DNA of 64,000 nucleotides from Bacillus bingmayongensis (GTDB lineage: Bacteria > Bacillota > Bacilli > Bacillales > Bacillaceae_G), in the NCBI RefSeq assembly GCF_000299035.1, contig NZ_JH921517.1, forward strand, positions 609,317 through 673,316, read 5' to 3'. Under the pieces are notes generated by a model that saw only the letters and a program-made list of their open reading frames with translations, had not been told where the DNA came from and did not search any database. Position 1 is the stretch's first letter, and every line of letters begins with the position of its first letter. Positions 32,446 to 42,925 of this stretch are shown in pieces. A program made the position numbers and the translations under genes.

Positions 32446-33495
32446 ATGGAGTTTGCTACATGGGGATATAATGTTTCAGGTGGTTTCTTGCGTGCAAGCG
32501 TGGAACAGATTACAGAATGGTCTTATGAATATAATAGGGATTTAACCTTGCTTGCAGATCGATTGGGAGTAGAGTTTATACTGTTTCCAGTTCGATATAT
32601 CGGAAAAATTGGTGGAGGAGATGACACTAGTGGTCAATTAGATCCTTTGAGTATCACTGCGGCTTTAGCAGTAGAAACAGAGCATATTCATTTTATTAGT
32701 GCCGTTTTGCCTGGTTTTATTCCTCCTGCCACTTTAGCGAAAATCGGAGCAACAATTGATGTTATTAGCGGAGGAAGATGGCATATTAATTTAGTAAGTG
32801 GATGGTTTCAAGGTGAGCAAGAAGCCTTTGGAATTCCGTGGATTACTCATGAAGAAAGGTATAAACGCTCTGAAGAGTATTTAGAAGTTTTGAAAAGCTT
32901 ATGGCAACAAAAAGATGTTACATTTACAGGAGATTACTATTCTCTCAAACATGCGCAAATGGAACCAAAACCCGTACAAAAGCCTTATCCTAAAATTTTT
33001 CAGGGAGGGAATTCTGAGGAAGCTAGAAAAATGGCAGGAAGGTTGTCGGATTGGTATTTTATAAACGGCGCTCCACAGGAAGAGTTAATAGCGCAGGTAC
33101 AGGAGGTCAGTAAAATTGCTAAAAGTTATAACCGGAAAGTACGATTTGCTGTAAATGCATTTGTAATTGCTAGAGAAACAGAAGAAGAAGCAAAACAAGA
33201 ATTACAAACGATTGTTACTCATGCAGATGAAAATGTAATTCAAAAATTTAAAGAAAAAGTGGGAAATGCAAAAGGCATGTGGGCAAACGCAACAGAAATT
33301 AGTGACTTTGTTGCAGCTAATGAAGGATTCCGTACGGGTTTAATTGGTTCTTATGAACAAGTCACCAAAAAAATTCAACAACTAGAAGAAATTGGGGTTG
33401 ATCTAGTGTTATTGACATTTCGTGATCCATTAAAAGAGTTGCCTACTTTTTATGAGAAAGTTCAATCTAAGTTGTTGCAGATTCATAGTCTATGA
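32446..33495 (+). CDS. sfnG: Dimethylsulfone monooxygenase (SfnG-like)
   Basis: Luciferase-like flavin monooxygenase of 349 residues, similar along its length to SfnG, which turns dimethyl sulfone into methanesulfinate. Motifs: WGYNVSGGF at the N-terminus, YNRDLTLLADRLGVEF, GGRWHINLVSGWFQGE, EERYKRSEEYL and GGNSEEARKMA. AGGAGGG lies 8 nt before the ATG at 32446; the in-frame start at 32425 would overlap the previous gene. It is the last gene of the four-gene operon. Confidence 0.88.
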   Translation: MEFATWGYNVSGGFLRASVEQITEWSYEYNRDLTLLADRLGVEFILFPVRYIGKIGGGDDTSGQLDPLSITAALAVETEHIHFISAVLPGFIPPATLAKIGATIDVISGGRWHINLVSGWFQGEQEAFGIPWITHEERYKRSEEYLEVLKSLWQQKDVTFTGDYYSLKHAQMEPKPVQKPYPKIFQGGNSEEARKMAGRLSDWYFINGAPQEELIAQVQEVSKIAKSYNRKVRFAVNAFVIARETEEEAKQELQTIVTHADENVIQKFKEKVGNAKGMWANATEISDFVAANEGFRTGLIGSYEQVTKKIQQLEEIGVDLVLLTFRDPLKELPTFYEKVQSKLLQIHSL

Positions 33496-33526
33496 AAATA
33501 GAGGAATGTATGAATAGGAATAAGAG

Positions 33527-33558
33527 AGATGACTTGAAATAAATTGGAGTCATCTTTT
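33527..33558 (+). terminator. Terminator of the monooxygenase operon
   Basis: AGATGACT (33527-33534) pairs with AGTCATCT (33548-33555), followed by a short T run. Confidence 0.75.
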
Positions 33559-33640
33559 CCTAATTCTTTATATTCAAGGTTGTAAGATCATTGATTGATA
33601 CAAGAGAGTTATAATTTCATGTACTGAACTGACAAGATGG

Positions 33641-33770
33641 ATAAAGTGAAACTTTAATCAGTGGGGTTTTCTTCATCCCCCACTGATTATCAGCCCGCCC
33701 CCCACCTAACTTCTTTGCTTTCGCTGAACTTTGAGGTGGGGGTCTCACTGCCCAAAAATAGCGGGATAAA
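33641..33770 (+). repeat. 130-bp repeat with ATAAA ends (bcr-like), copy 1
   Basis: Bounded by ATAAA at 33641-33645 and 33766-33770. It contains two hairpins: TAATCAGTGGGG (33655-33666) with CCCCACTGATTA (33678-33689), and CCCCCACCT with AGGTGGGGG (33699-33742). A diverged relative lies at 52124-52210 on the other strand. The size and the TTTAT/ATAAA ends fit the bcr1 repeats of the B. cereus group; I could not compare it with a database. Confidence 0.7.
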
Positions 33771-33850
33771 TGGATGGTATAATACAAAAAAACTGAAAAT
33801 GGCATAAAAGGAGGGGCTTATGCTCAAGAAAATAAGTTTTTGAGAATTTA

Positions 33851-34375
33851 TTATTTTACTGAATGAGCTTTTTGCATCTTTTTAATTAATCGAATTTGTC
33901 CGCGATGATTGATTTCATCTTCAAAGACGTGAAACCATTTGAAATAGTTGTTTGCTGGTTTGTCATGCCAAAACGGTGTCGTTTGATATAGCCATTCATC
34001 AGGCAGTGATTGAAACGTTGCAATTGTTTTAGCGCGAACTTCTTCTAACGTATGTATGTAGTAGTCTAATGGATGATTTTTAATCGTTTGACGTCCGAGA
34101 TCACCTAATTCAATCCCTGGTAACCAGTGTTTTAATTCAGCTTCTGTTGGTTCCCGATCCTCAAAAGTATGAATTTGATAGTAAAATTCGATTGCAGCCA
34201 TATGATATAAAAGCATACCAATGGAATTCGCCTCATCATCGTACAAATAATCCAGTTCTTCAATTGTTAAGTCTTGTACAGCTTGCATAGTTGTATAACG
34301 AGCATAATTCATCATTGAAACAAGTTTTGAAAATTCTACGTTTAATCCGTCCATTTTATCAATTACAAAATTCAA
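33851..34375 (-). CDS. DinB/YfiT family protein
   Basis: Four-helix-bundle protein of 174 residues. A DinB-type metal site is suggested by H58 in MLLYHMAAIEFYYQ and by the C-terminal HVFEDEINHRGQIRLIKK. Some members transfer thiols such as bacillithiol; others have no known activity. The start is TTG, supported by AGGAGG 8 nt upstream. It stands alone between the repeat and the rqcH terminator. Confidence 0.8.
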   Translation of the reverse strand: MNFVIDKMDGLNVEFSKLVSMMNYARYTTMQAVQDLTIEELDYLYDDEANSIGMLLYHMAAIEFYYQIHTFEDREPTEAELKHWLPGIELGDLGRQTIKNHPLDYYIHTLEEVRAKTIATFQSLPDEWLYQTTPFWHDKPANNYFKWFHVFEDEINHRGQIRLIKKMQKAHSVK

Positions 34376-34522
34376 TAGAAATTCCTCCTAGTAAATAATC
34401 TCTTCAGAGAAAGATTTCTCTATGCAGAAAGAAATTCCTGTTAGATAGAGAAGGTGAAATTCCATATGTTAAAAGAAAAAATCGTTACATAGGGGATAGA
34501 TTAACCAATAACAATAAGGTCT

Positions 34523-34600
34523 CTAATCGCTTTTGTAATGAATAATTAGTCTATTACGTATTAATGTAGTTGTTCGTGGATTTTTTATTCTTAAAGTCAT
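34523..34600 (-). CDS. Candidate small protein of 25 residues
   Basis: ATG at 34600 with AAGGAAGGG 7 nt upstream; the product is basic and begins MTLRIKNPRTTT. Above it, on the minus strand at 34650-34634, TGGCAC-N5-TTGTT resembles a sigma-54 promoter (consensus TGGCAC-N5-TTGCW). No homologue is recognised. The rest of 34376-34790 shows only scattered short inverted repeats. Confidence 0.3.
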   Translation of the reverse strand: MTLRIKNPRTTTLIRNRLIIHYKSD

Positions 34601-34790
34601 TTTAATCCCTTCCTTTCATCTCCTTAATATAAAAACAATAATTGTGCCAACTTATAACAAGTGCTAATTCATGTATAACGTGTCAAAAAATAAGAGAGGA
34701 ATTATGTATGTGTCTGGATTTTGACAATATAGAGATAAAGTGTCAATTTTTTTATCAGTATATTGTCCAGAGAGAGCGAGAGGAGTAAAT

Positions 34791-34829
34791 AAAAAACGCA
34801 ATGATTGATTAAGATCATTGCGTTTTTAT
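34791..34829 (-). terminator. Terminator of rqcH
   Basis: CGCAATGAT pairs with ATCATTGCG, flanked by A and T runs on either strand; it lies immediately 3' of rqcH. Confidence 0.9.
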
Positions 34830-34831
34830 AT

Positions 34832-36541
34832 TTAAGCTTTTAACTTCATCACCATATCGGCATCAGGCGTTACATACAGTGTTTGTTGATTATCGTATGT
34901 AACAAATCCAAGTTTGGCACCACTCGGTTTTTTAACATGACGAATCTTTGTGAAATCTACAGGAACAGAGCTAGAGTCCTTTGCTTTGCTGTAATAAGCA
35001 GCAAGTTTGGCAGCTTCTAATAAAGTTTCTTCGGTAGGTTCTAATGAGCGAATGACAACATGAGAACCAGGAATATCTTTTGTATGTAACCAAATTTCAT
35101 CACGGCGTGCAAATTTCGTTGTTAAATAGTCGTTTTGTTTATTGTTTTTACCAACTAAAATTTCAGTTCCATCGCTGGCGATATACTTATCTAGTACTGG
35201 CTTTGCCTGCTTTTTCTTTGTGTTTTTCGATTTGCGATTACGCATATAACCTTCTTCAGCCAATTCTTCACGGATTTCTTCAATATCTTTTGAAGAAGCG
35301 GCCTCCATTTGTTGAAGTAGGCTATCAAAGTAAATGATTTCTTCATTTGTTTTTTCAATTTGTTCTTTTACGATTGCGACAGAATTTTTTGCTTTTTGAT
35401 ACTTTTGGAAATAACGTTGTGCGTTTTCTGACGGTGTTTTTAGTGGATCTAATGTAATTTTTACTGTTCCACCATTTTCATCGTAGTAGTTGACAACTTC
35501 AATTTCTTTGTCGCCTTTTTTTAATGCATACATGTTAGCTGTAAGGAGTTCACCGAATAATTGATATTTATCAGCTTTCCCAGCATCTTGTAGTGTTTTT
35601 TGTAATTTAATTAATTTCTTTTCATTCTTTGTTTTTTCATTGTGCATAAATCGTTCTAAATCATGTGCCTGTTGTTTTACGCGGTCGCGCTCTGCTTTTC
35701 CGAAGAAGAAACGATCTAATAATTCACTAACAGATGAAAATGTTTTCTCATCACCTTTTAAGTGAGCGAGAGGAAATAGATAAAAGAATTCTTTTCCGTC
35801 TACTGTTATCATTGTTGGTTCATATTGGTGTACCTGCAATGGTTTTTGTAATGTGAAAAACGCTTCTGATAATGCACTTTCATTTACCATACCAGCTTTT
35901 TTTACAACTTCTTTAGCAAATAGCGGAGAAAGCCCCATAAAGGCCCCAACGAGTTGTTTATCCATATTTCCTGCTAAAAAGTCTAGTGGCCTAATAAACT
36001 CCTCTTGTGTTTCAATCTGCAAGGGATTGATTTTATGCTGTGATGGTGGTGCAACATATTCTGCGCCAGCATATACAGTACGATGCCGGTTGACCGCTAA
36101 AGAAACATGCTTTAAGCTATCCAAAATGTTATTCGTTTTCGTGTCTACTAAAATAATATTGCTGTGACGCCCCATTATTTCAATAACTAATGTTTTTAAC
36201 GATTCGTCCCCAATTTCGTTACGGCTTCGAACGGTAATTTGAATGATTCGTTCTAAATCGATTTGTTCAATTTTCTCAATAAATCCACCTTCTAAATGTT
36301 TGCGAAGAAGCATACAAAACATTGGTGGTAATGCCGGTGAATCATAACTTTGATTTGTAAGATGCATACGTGCGTATGTAGGATGCGCGGAAAGAAGCAG
36401 TTTTTGATTTTTTCCGTTCGCTCGAATATGTAACAAAATCTCATATTTTGAAGGTTGATATATTTTCGAAATTCTTCCTGTTTGAAGAGAATTTGTAATT
36501 TCATGTGTAATCGCTCTTGTAAATAATCCATCGAATGCCAT
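34832..36541 (-). CDS. rqcH: Rqc2 homologue RqcH (NFACT family, FbpA-like)
   Basis: Protein of 569 residues that binds stalled 50S-peptidyl-tRNA complexes and adds C-terminal alanine tails for degradation. Domains in order: NFACT-N (about 1-200), helix-hairpin-helix and long coiled coil (about 270-430), then NFACT-R with the hallmark [12 protein letters not shown] near residue 490. The ATG at 36541 is 8 nt after AAAGGAG; an upstream GTG overlaps that site. Also annotated as fibronectin-binding protein and as yloA. The neighbour yloB is divergent. Confidence 0.93.
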   Translation of the reverse strand: MAFDGLFTRAITHEITNSLQTGRISKIYQPSKYEILLHIRANGKNQKLLLSAHPTYARMHLTNQSYDSPALPPMFCMLLRKHLEGGFIEKIEQIDLERIIQITVRSRNEIGDESLKTLVIEIMGRHSNIILVDTKTNNILDSLKHVSLAVNRHRTVYAGAEYVAPPSQHKINPLQIETQEEFIRPLDFLAGNMDKQLVGAFMGLSPLFAKEVVKKAGMVNESALSEAFFTLQKPLQVHQYEPTMITVDGKEFFYLFPLAHLKGDEKTFSSVSELLDRFFFGKAERDRVKQQAHDLERFMHNEKTKNEKKLIKLQKTLQDAGKADKYQLFGELLTANMYALKKGDKEIEVVNYYDENGGTVKITLDPLKTPSENAQRYFQKYQKAKNSVAIVKEQIEKTNEEIIYFDSLLQQMEAASSKDIEEIREELAEEGYMRNRKSKNTKKKQAKPVLDKYIASDGTEILVGKNNKQNDYLTTKFARRDEIWLHTKDIPGSHVVIRSLEPTEETLLEAAKLAAYYSKAKDSSSVPVDFTKIRHVKKPSGAKLGFVTYDNQQTLYVTPDADMVMKLKA

Positions 36542-36645
36542 TATGAACACTCCTTTCTAACTAAATATTAATTATAGCATTTTTTTGGACGGGGCTGAAT
36601 AAGCTTTCATTAGAGCATGTCTGCAATCAGGAGGTCGATAGCGAG

Positions 36646-39369
36646 ATGAATTGGTATGAAATGCGTGCAAATGAAGTGGAAGAAAGAACGAATACGAATG
36701 TGAAGGTAGGATTGTCAGAGCAAGAAGCGGAAGGGCGATTAAAGAAGCTAGGCCCAAATGAATTACAAGAAGCAAAGCGGCCTTCTGCACTCGTTGTATT
36801 TTTATCACAATTTAAAGATTTTATGGTGCTTGTTTTATTCGGTGCAACGATTATTTCAGCATTTTTAGGAGAGTATATTGATGCAATTGCAATTGTGGCA
36901 ATTGTGATTATTAATGGGATTCTTGGTTTTTTTCAGGAACGAAAAGCAGAAAAGTCACTTGAAGCTTTAAAGGAACTAGCCGCCCCGCAAGTGACAGTTT
37001 TACGAAATGGAAAATGGATAAAGGTACCATCAAAAGCTCTTGTTCTTGGTGATGTCATTAAATTTTCTAGCGGGGATCGTATTGGAGCAGATATTCGTCT
37101 TATTGAAGCATCCAGTTTATATATCGAAGAATCAGCGTTAACAGGTGAATCTGTACCTGTTCAAAAGAAAGTAGAAGCATTACAAGGTGAAAATGTTGCG
37201 ATTGGTGATCAAAGAAATATGGCTTTTATGGGAACGATGATAACGAGAGGATCAGGGATAGGCGTAGTAGTAGGGACAGGAATGAATACTGCAATGGGAC
37301 AAATTGCAAATATGTTACAAAATGCGGAGCAAATGGAAACACCATTACAAAGAAGGTTAGAACAACTTGGAAAGATTTTAATCATTGTTGCCCTTATTTT
37401 AACAGCACTTGTTGTACTAGCTGGGGTATATCAAGGGAATGAAGTGTACCATATGTTCTTAGCGGGTGTGTCACTTGCTGTTGCAGCAATTCCAGAAGGA
37501 TTACCGGCAATTGTTACGGTCGCATTGTCACTTGGTGTACAGCGCATGATTAAAAAGAGGGCGATTGTTCGAAAATTACCAGCAGTAGAGACGTTAGGAT
37601 GTGCTTCTGTTATTTGCTCGGACAAAACAGGAACGATGACACAAAATAAAATGATGGTAACACATATGTGGTCAGGTGGCGAAACATGGCATGTAACGGG
37701 GCAAGGATACGAGCCTACTGGATCGTTTATGAAAGGTGAGCAGAAGGTTAATCCGGCAGCTACAAGGTCGTTATATCAATTGTTAACATTTGGGTGTCTA
37801 TGCAATAACGCGAACATTGTAAAAAAGAAAAAAACGTATGTCCTAGATGGAGATCCTACAGAAGGTGCACTCATTGCAGCGGCGATGAAAGCGGGAATAT
37901 CGCGTGAAGCTTTAAAAGAGAAGTTTGAAATTATTCATGAGTTCCCTTTTGATTCCACACGTAAAATGATGAGTGTTATCGTTCGTGATCGTGATGGTAA
38001 AAAATTTGTAGTCACAAAAGGAGCACCTGATGTTCTTTTGCAAATGAGTCAAACCATTTTATGGGGGGATAAACAGCAGCCTTTAAGTGAGTTATATCGT
38101 AAAGAAGTGCAGGCAGCAATTCATAACCTTGGAAGCCAAGCGCTTCGAACGATTGCTGTTGCATTTAGGGCTTTAAAAGTAACAGATTCAATTGAACATG
38201 AAAGAGAAGTAGAAAAAGGCTTCATGCTTGTCGGGATACAAGGGATGATCGATCCGCCAAGACCGGAAGTGAAACAGGCTGTAAAAGAGTGTAAAGAAGC
38301 TGGTATTAAAACGGTAATGATTACGGGAGATCATAAAGTAACAGCAATGGCTATTGCAGAACAGTTAGGAATTTTACCACAAAACGGCCGCGTTGTAGAA
38401 GGTGTGGAATTAGCAAATATGTCTGTAGGTGAACTAGAAGATATTGTAGAAGATACTTATGTATTTGCACGTGTATCACCGGAACATAAGTTAAAAATCG
38501 TAAAGGCTCTTCAAAATAAAGATCATATTGTTGCAATGACAGGTGACGGAGTGAATGATGCCCCAGCAATAAAAACAGCTGATATCGGGATAGCGATGGG
38601 GATTACAGGAACGGATGTAGCAAAGGAGGCTTCATCTCTCATATTATTAGACGATAATTTTGCTACAATTAAATCGGCAATTAAAGAAGGTAGAAATATA
38701 TATGAAAATATTAGAAAATTCATTCGTTATTTATTAGCATCAAATGTTGGGGAAATTTTGGTTATGTTATTTGCGATGATGCTTGCATTGCCACTCCCGA
38801 TGGTTCCGATTCAAATTTTATGGGTGAATTTAGTAACAGATGGTTTACCGGCAATGGCACTAGGATTAGATGCAGCTGAAGGAGATGTAATGCGAAAAAA
38901 TCCACGGCATCCGAAAGAAGGGGTGTTTGCAAGAGGGTTGGCTTGGAAAATTGTGAGCCGAGGATTTTTAATAGGGATTGTAACCTTACTTGCATTTATT
39001 ATTGCGTTTAATCAGCATCCAAGTGAATTGAAATATGCGCAAACAGTAGCTTTTGCTACACTCGTTTTAGCACAGCTTATTCATGTATTTGACTGCCGGA
39101 GTGAACACTCTATATTCCATCGTAATCCTTTTGGGAATATGTATTTGGTTGGAGCAGTTATTATTTCAGTGTTACTAATGCTTGTGGTTATTTATTATCC
39201 ACCATTGCAACCGATTTTTAGTACAATGCCAATTCAGGCGAGGGATTGGTTATTAATTGTAGGTTTATCATCTATTCCAACATTCTTATTAGTTGGATCT
39301 TTATTAACGGGGAAGAAAGAGAAAAAGAAAAAGCCTTTCTTATATAAGAAGAGTGTAAACTTGAAATAG
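36646..39369 (+). CDS. yloB: P-type Ca2+-transporting ATPase (SERCA-like, YloB)
   Basis: P2A-type ATPase of 907 residues that pumps Ca2+ out of the cell. Seen: TGES in the actuator domain (about 166), the Ca2+-site motif PEGLP (283-287), the phosphorylated D326 in SDKTGTMT, the hinge motif TGDGVNDAPA and the second Ca2+-site region NLVTDGLPA. Ten membrane helices are expected and visible as hydrophobic blocks. AGGAGG lies 10 nt before the ATG. The B. subtilis homologue is sporulation-linked. Confidence 0.93.
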   Translation: MNWYEMRANEVEERTNTNVKVGLSEQEAEGRLKKLGPNELQEAKRPSALVVFLSQFKDFMVLVLFGATIISAFLGEYIDAIAIVAIVIINGILGFFQERKAEKSLEALKELAAPQVTVLRNGKWIKVPSKALVLGDVIKFSSGDRIGADIRLIEASSLYIEESALTGESVPVQKKVEALQGENVAIGDQRNMAFMGTMITRGSGIGVVVGTGMNTAMGQIANMLQNAEQMETPLQRRLEQLGKILIIVALILTALVVLAGVYQGNEVYHMFLAGVSLAVAAIPEGLPAIVTVALSLGVQRMIKKRAIVRKLPAVETLGCASVICSDKTGTMTQNKMMVTHMWSGGETWHVTGQGYEPTGSFMKGEQKVNPAATRSLYQLLTFGCLCNNANIVKKKKTYVLDGDPTEGALIAAAMKAGISREALKEKFEIIHEFPFDSTRKMMSVIVRDRDGKKFVVTKGAPDVLLQMSQTILWGDKQQPLSELYRKEVQAAIHNLGSQALRTIAVAFRALKVTDSIEHEREVEKGFMLVGIQGMIDPPRPEVKQAVKECKEAGIKTVMITGDHKVTAMAIAEQLGILPQNGRVVEGVELANMSVGELEDIVEDTYVFARVSPEHKLKIVKALQNKDHIVAMTGDGVNDAPAIKTADIGIAMGITGTDVAKEASSLILLDDNFATIKSAIKEGRNIYENIRKFIRYLLASNVGEILVMLFAMMLALPLPMVPIQILWVNLVTDGLPAMALGLDAAEGDVMRKNPRHPKEGVFARGLAWKIVSRGFLIGIVTLLAFIIAFNQHPSELKYAQTVAFATLVLAQLIHVFDCRSEHSIFHRNPFGNMYLVGAVIISVLLMLVVIYYPPLQPIFSTMPIQARDWLLIVGLSSIPTFLLVGSLLTGKKEKKKKPFLYKKSVNLK

Positions 39370-39400
39370 TCAATGATATGAAAATGTGATATAATTTACA

Positions 39401-39434
39401 AAAGGTAGTAGAGTTGCATCTCTATTACCTTTTT
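39401..39434 (+). terminator. Terminator between yloB and yloC
   Basis: AAAGGTAGTAGAG pairs with CTCTATTACCTTT (one G-U pair), followed by TT. Confidence 0.8.
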
Positions 39435-39468
39435 CATTGAGTTATTTCATGGCGTGGATGTGATAAAA

Positions 39469-40344
39469 ATGATTTCTAGCATGACAGGGTTTGGAAGGTC
39501 AAAAGTAGAAAACGAAGCTTTTCAAATCACAGTAGAAATGAAGTCAGTGAATCATCGCTTTTTAGAGATGAACATTCGACTTCCGAAACAAATGATGGTT
39601 TTTGAAGATAAAATTCGTAAGTTAATTGCAGAGCAAGTTCGCCGTGGGCGCATTGAAGTGTCCGTTATTATTACAGGAGAAGCTCTTGTTGAAAGAAAGT
39701 TAAGTGTGAATTGGTCGCTTCTTGAACAGTATAAATCCATTATGGAAGATGTGAAAACGAAATTTCAACTACAAGATTCCATTACACTTCAACAATTAAT
39801 GGCGATGCCAGAAGTAACGGCGATTGAAGAAATGGAAAATGTAAATGAACAATTTGAACAAAGTTTATATGAAGCTGTTCGCCAAGCTGCTCGTATGTTA
39901 AAAACGATGAGAGATGGCGAAGGAGAACGATTACATAAAGATATAGCACATCGTTTACAAGAAATTCACGATTGTGTCAATGCGATTATTCCGCATGCAC
40001 CAATTGTTACTCAAAAGTATCGTGAACGATTGGAAAATCGCTTAAAGGAATTACATAATCAGGAGTTAGATGAACAAAGGTTGCTGACAGAGGTGGCGAT
40101 ATTTGCGGAGCGCTGTGATATTCATGAAGAATTGGTTCGCTTGCAAAGCCATTTAGATCAATTTCATGAAGCGCTTGCAATTGAGGAACCTGTTGGTAGA
40201 AAAATGGACTTCATTGTACAAGAGATGCATCGGGAAATTAACACGATTGGTTCTAAGGCAAACGACTTAACAATTTCAAAATATGTTGTAGAAATGAAAA
40301 ATAACCTTGAAAAAATTCGTGAACAGGTACAAAATATTGAGTAG
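39469..40344 (+). CDS. yloC: YicC/YloC family endoribonuclease
   Basis: Protein of 291 residues with the YicC N-terminal domain (MISSMTGFGR, VEMKSVNHRFLEM) and the C-terminal DUF1732 domain ending in SKANDLTISKYVVEMKN. E. coli YicC is an endoribonuclease. The start ATG 39469 gives the conserved N-terminus; a GTG at 39454 precedes it in frame but has no ribosome binding site. It heads the yloC-remA-gmk-rpoZ cluster. Confidence 0.9.
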   Translation: MISSMTGFGRSKVENEAFQITVEMKSVNHRFLEMNIRLPKQMMVFEDKIRKLIAEQVRRGRIEVSVIITGEALVERKLSVNWSLLEQYKSIMEDVKTKFQLQDSITLQQLMAMPEVTAIEEMENVNEQFEQSLYEAVRQAARMLKTMRDGEGERLHKDIAHRLQEIHDCVNAIIPHAPIVTQKYRERLENRLKELHNQELDEQRLLTEVAIFAERCDIHEELVRLQSHLDQFHEALAIEEPVGRKMDFIVQEMHREINTIGSKANDLTISKYVVEMKNNLEKIREQVQNIE

Positions 40345-40411
40345 CTGTCAAAAAATATATAAAGTTATACGTGGTGGAGAAATCGGATAGACTTACTAGG
40401 AGGCGCAAACT

Positions 40412-41306
<895 letters not shown>

Positions 41307-41307
41307 T

Positions 41308-41520
41308 ATGTTAAATCCATCAATTGATTCATTACTAAAAAAAATCGACTCTAAATATACATTAGTAACGGTAGCTGCAAAACGCGCTCGTGAAATGCAA
41401 ATGGCTAACAACTGTGTTGTTGAAAATCCTGTTTCTCATAAATGTGTAGGTAAAGCATTGGAAGAAATTGATGCGGAAGCGTTAAATTATGTACCAAGCG
41501 AAGAGAAAGTGTCTGAGTAA
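41308..41520 (+). CDS. rpoZ: RNA polymerase omega subunit
   Basis: Omega subunit of 70 residues that helps assemble beta'. The family core [15 protein letters not shown] is present, followed by the [11 protein letters not shown] segment. It starts 1 nt after the gmk stop codon, with GGAGGG as ribosome binding site. Confidence 0.94.
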   Translation: MLNPSIDSLLKKIDSKYTLVTVAAKRAREMQMANNCVVENPVSHKCVGKALEEIDAEALNYVPSEEKVSE

Positions 41521-41573
41521 GGCATTCTTTTCGACAAATGAAAACATAGACTTTATACTTTTCTATGTAACGG

Positions 41574-41608
41574 TAACAACCTATTTACAAGTAGGTTGTT
41601 ATTTTTTT
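41574..41608 (+). terminator. Terminator after rpoZ
   Basis: TAACAACCTA (41574-41583) pairs perfectly with TAGGTTGTTA (41592-41601), followed by seven T. Confidence 0.93.
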
Positions 41609-41719
41609 ACGATAGAGCTAAAAAGAAATAGGTTTTTGTTTGATGAAATACTAGCACTGACGAGCTGGAATGAATACATTTCAGCAGAATAAGTTTGAAA
41701 AAGAAAGAGGACGAGTCAT

Positions 41720-42925
41720 ATGCTAAAAGGGAAAAAGATACTTCTATGTGTAACAGGAGGTATTGCTGTTTTTAAAGCGGCTGCGTTAACGAGTAAATTA
41801 ACACAAGCAGGGGCACTTGTAAAAGTAATGATGAGTGAATCAGCGATGAAATTTGTTACACCTCTTACATTTCAAGCGCTTTCTCGCCATGATGTATACA
41901 CGGATACGTTTGATGAAAAAGATTCTGCAGTTATCGCTCATATTGATTTAGCAGATTGGGCGGACGTTGTACTTGTTGCTCCAGCAACTGCGAACTGTAT
42001 CGGAAAACTAGCAAATGGTATTGCTGATGATATGATTACAACAACATTGTTAGCTACTACAGCACCAGTTTGGATTGCACCTGCTATGAATGTGCATATG
42101 TATGAAAATAAAATTGTTCAAAAGAATATGATGACGTTAAAAACGTTAGGATATACATTTATTGAGCCTGGGGAAGGCTTTTTAGCATGTGGATATGTTG
42201 CGAAAGGTCGATTAGAAGAACCAGAAACGATTCTTGCTCGATTGCAAGAAGCTTTTTCGGAATATAAACCATTAAAAGGGAAGAAAATTTTAATAACGGC
42301 TGGGCCAACTCGTGAAAAAATTGATCCAGTACGTTTTATGACGAATTTTTCTTCAGGAAAAATGGGTTATGCTCTAGCGGAAGTTGCAGTTGACTTAGGA
42401 GCGGATGTAATTCTTGTTTCAGGTCCAACTGCAATAACACCGCCTATAAATGTAACAACTGTACAAGTAGAATCTGCACAAGAGATGTTAGAAGCTGTAA
42501 TGCAACATTATGGACTTATGGATGTTGTCATTAAAACAGCTGCAGTAGCAGATTATCGCCCCAAAATAGTGCATGATCAGAAGATGAAAAAGAAAAGTGG
42601 CGATGCGGTCATTGAGTTAGAAAGAACAACCGATATTTTGAAAACACTCGGTGAGAAAAAAGAACATCAGCTACTTGTTGGTTTTGCCGCTGAAACGACA
42701 AATATAGAAGAATATGCAACGAAAAAATTACGCGAAAAAAATGCGAATATGATTGTTGCAAATGATGTGAAAGCGCAAGGAGCAGGATTCGGTACGGATA
42801 CGAATATTGTAACAATGTATAGAAAAGATGGAGAAGTTATTCGATTGCCTCTTTTAACAAAGAAAGAAGTTGCGCGTGAAATCCTAATGCAAATCAAAGC
42901 GATGTTAGAAGAGGATCATGTATGA
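41720..42925 (+). CDS. coaBC: Phosphopantothenoylcysteine decarboxylase/synthetase CoaBC
   Basis: Bifunctional coenzyme A enzyme of 401 residues. The N-terminal CoaC flavoprotein domain (1-185) has GGIAVFKA, IDLADWADVVLVAPATAN, PAMNVHMYEN and the catalytic cysteine in LACGYVAKGR. The C-terminal CoaB domain (from about 187) has ITAGPTREKIDPVRF and KTAAVADYRP. It overlaps priA by ATGA. Confidence 0.95.
   Translation: MLKGKKILLCVTGGIAVFKAAALTSKLTQAGALVKVMMSESAMKFVTPLTFQALSRHDVYTDTFDEKDSAVIAHIDLADWADVVLVAPATANCIGKLANGIADDMITTTLLATTAPVWIAPAMNVHMYENKIVQKNMMTLKTLGYTFIEPGEGFLACGYVAKGRLEEPETILARLQEAFSEYKPLKGKKILITAGPTREKIDPVRFMTNFSSGKMGYALAEVAVDLGADVILVSGPTAITPPINVTTVQVESAQEMLEAVMQHYGLMDVVIKTAAVADYRPKIVHDQKMKKKSGDAVIELERTTDILKTLGEKKEHQLLVGFAAETTNIEEYATKKLREKNANMIVANDVKAQGAGFGTDTNIVTMYRKDGEVIRLPLLTKKEVAREILMQIKAMLEEDHV

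Noticed and set aside
41489-41692. 67-residue open frame after rpoZ
   Set aside because: It overlaps the rpoZ end and the strong terminator at 41574 and has no ribosome binding site.
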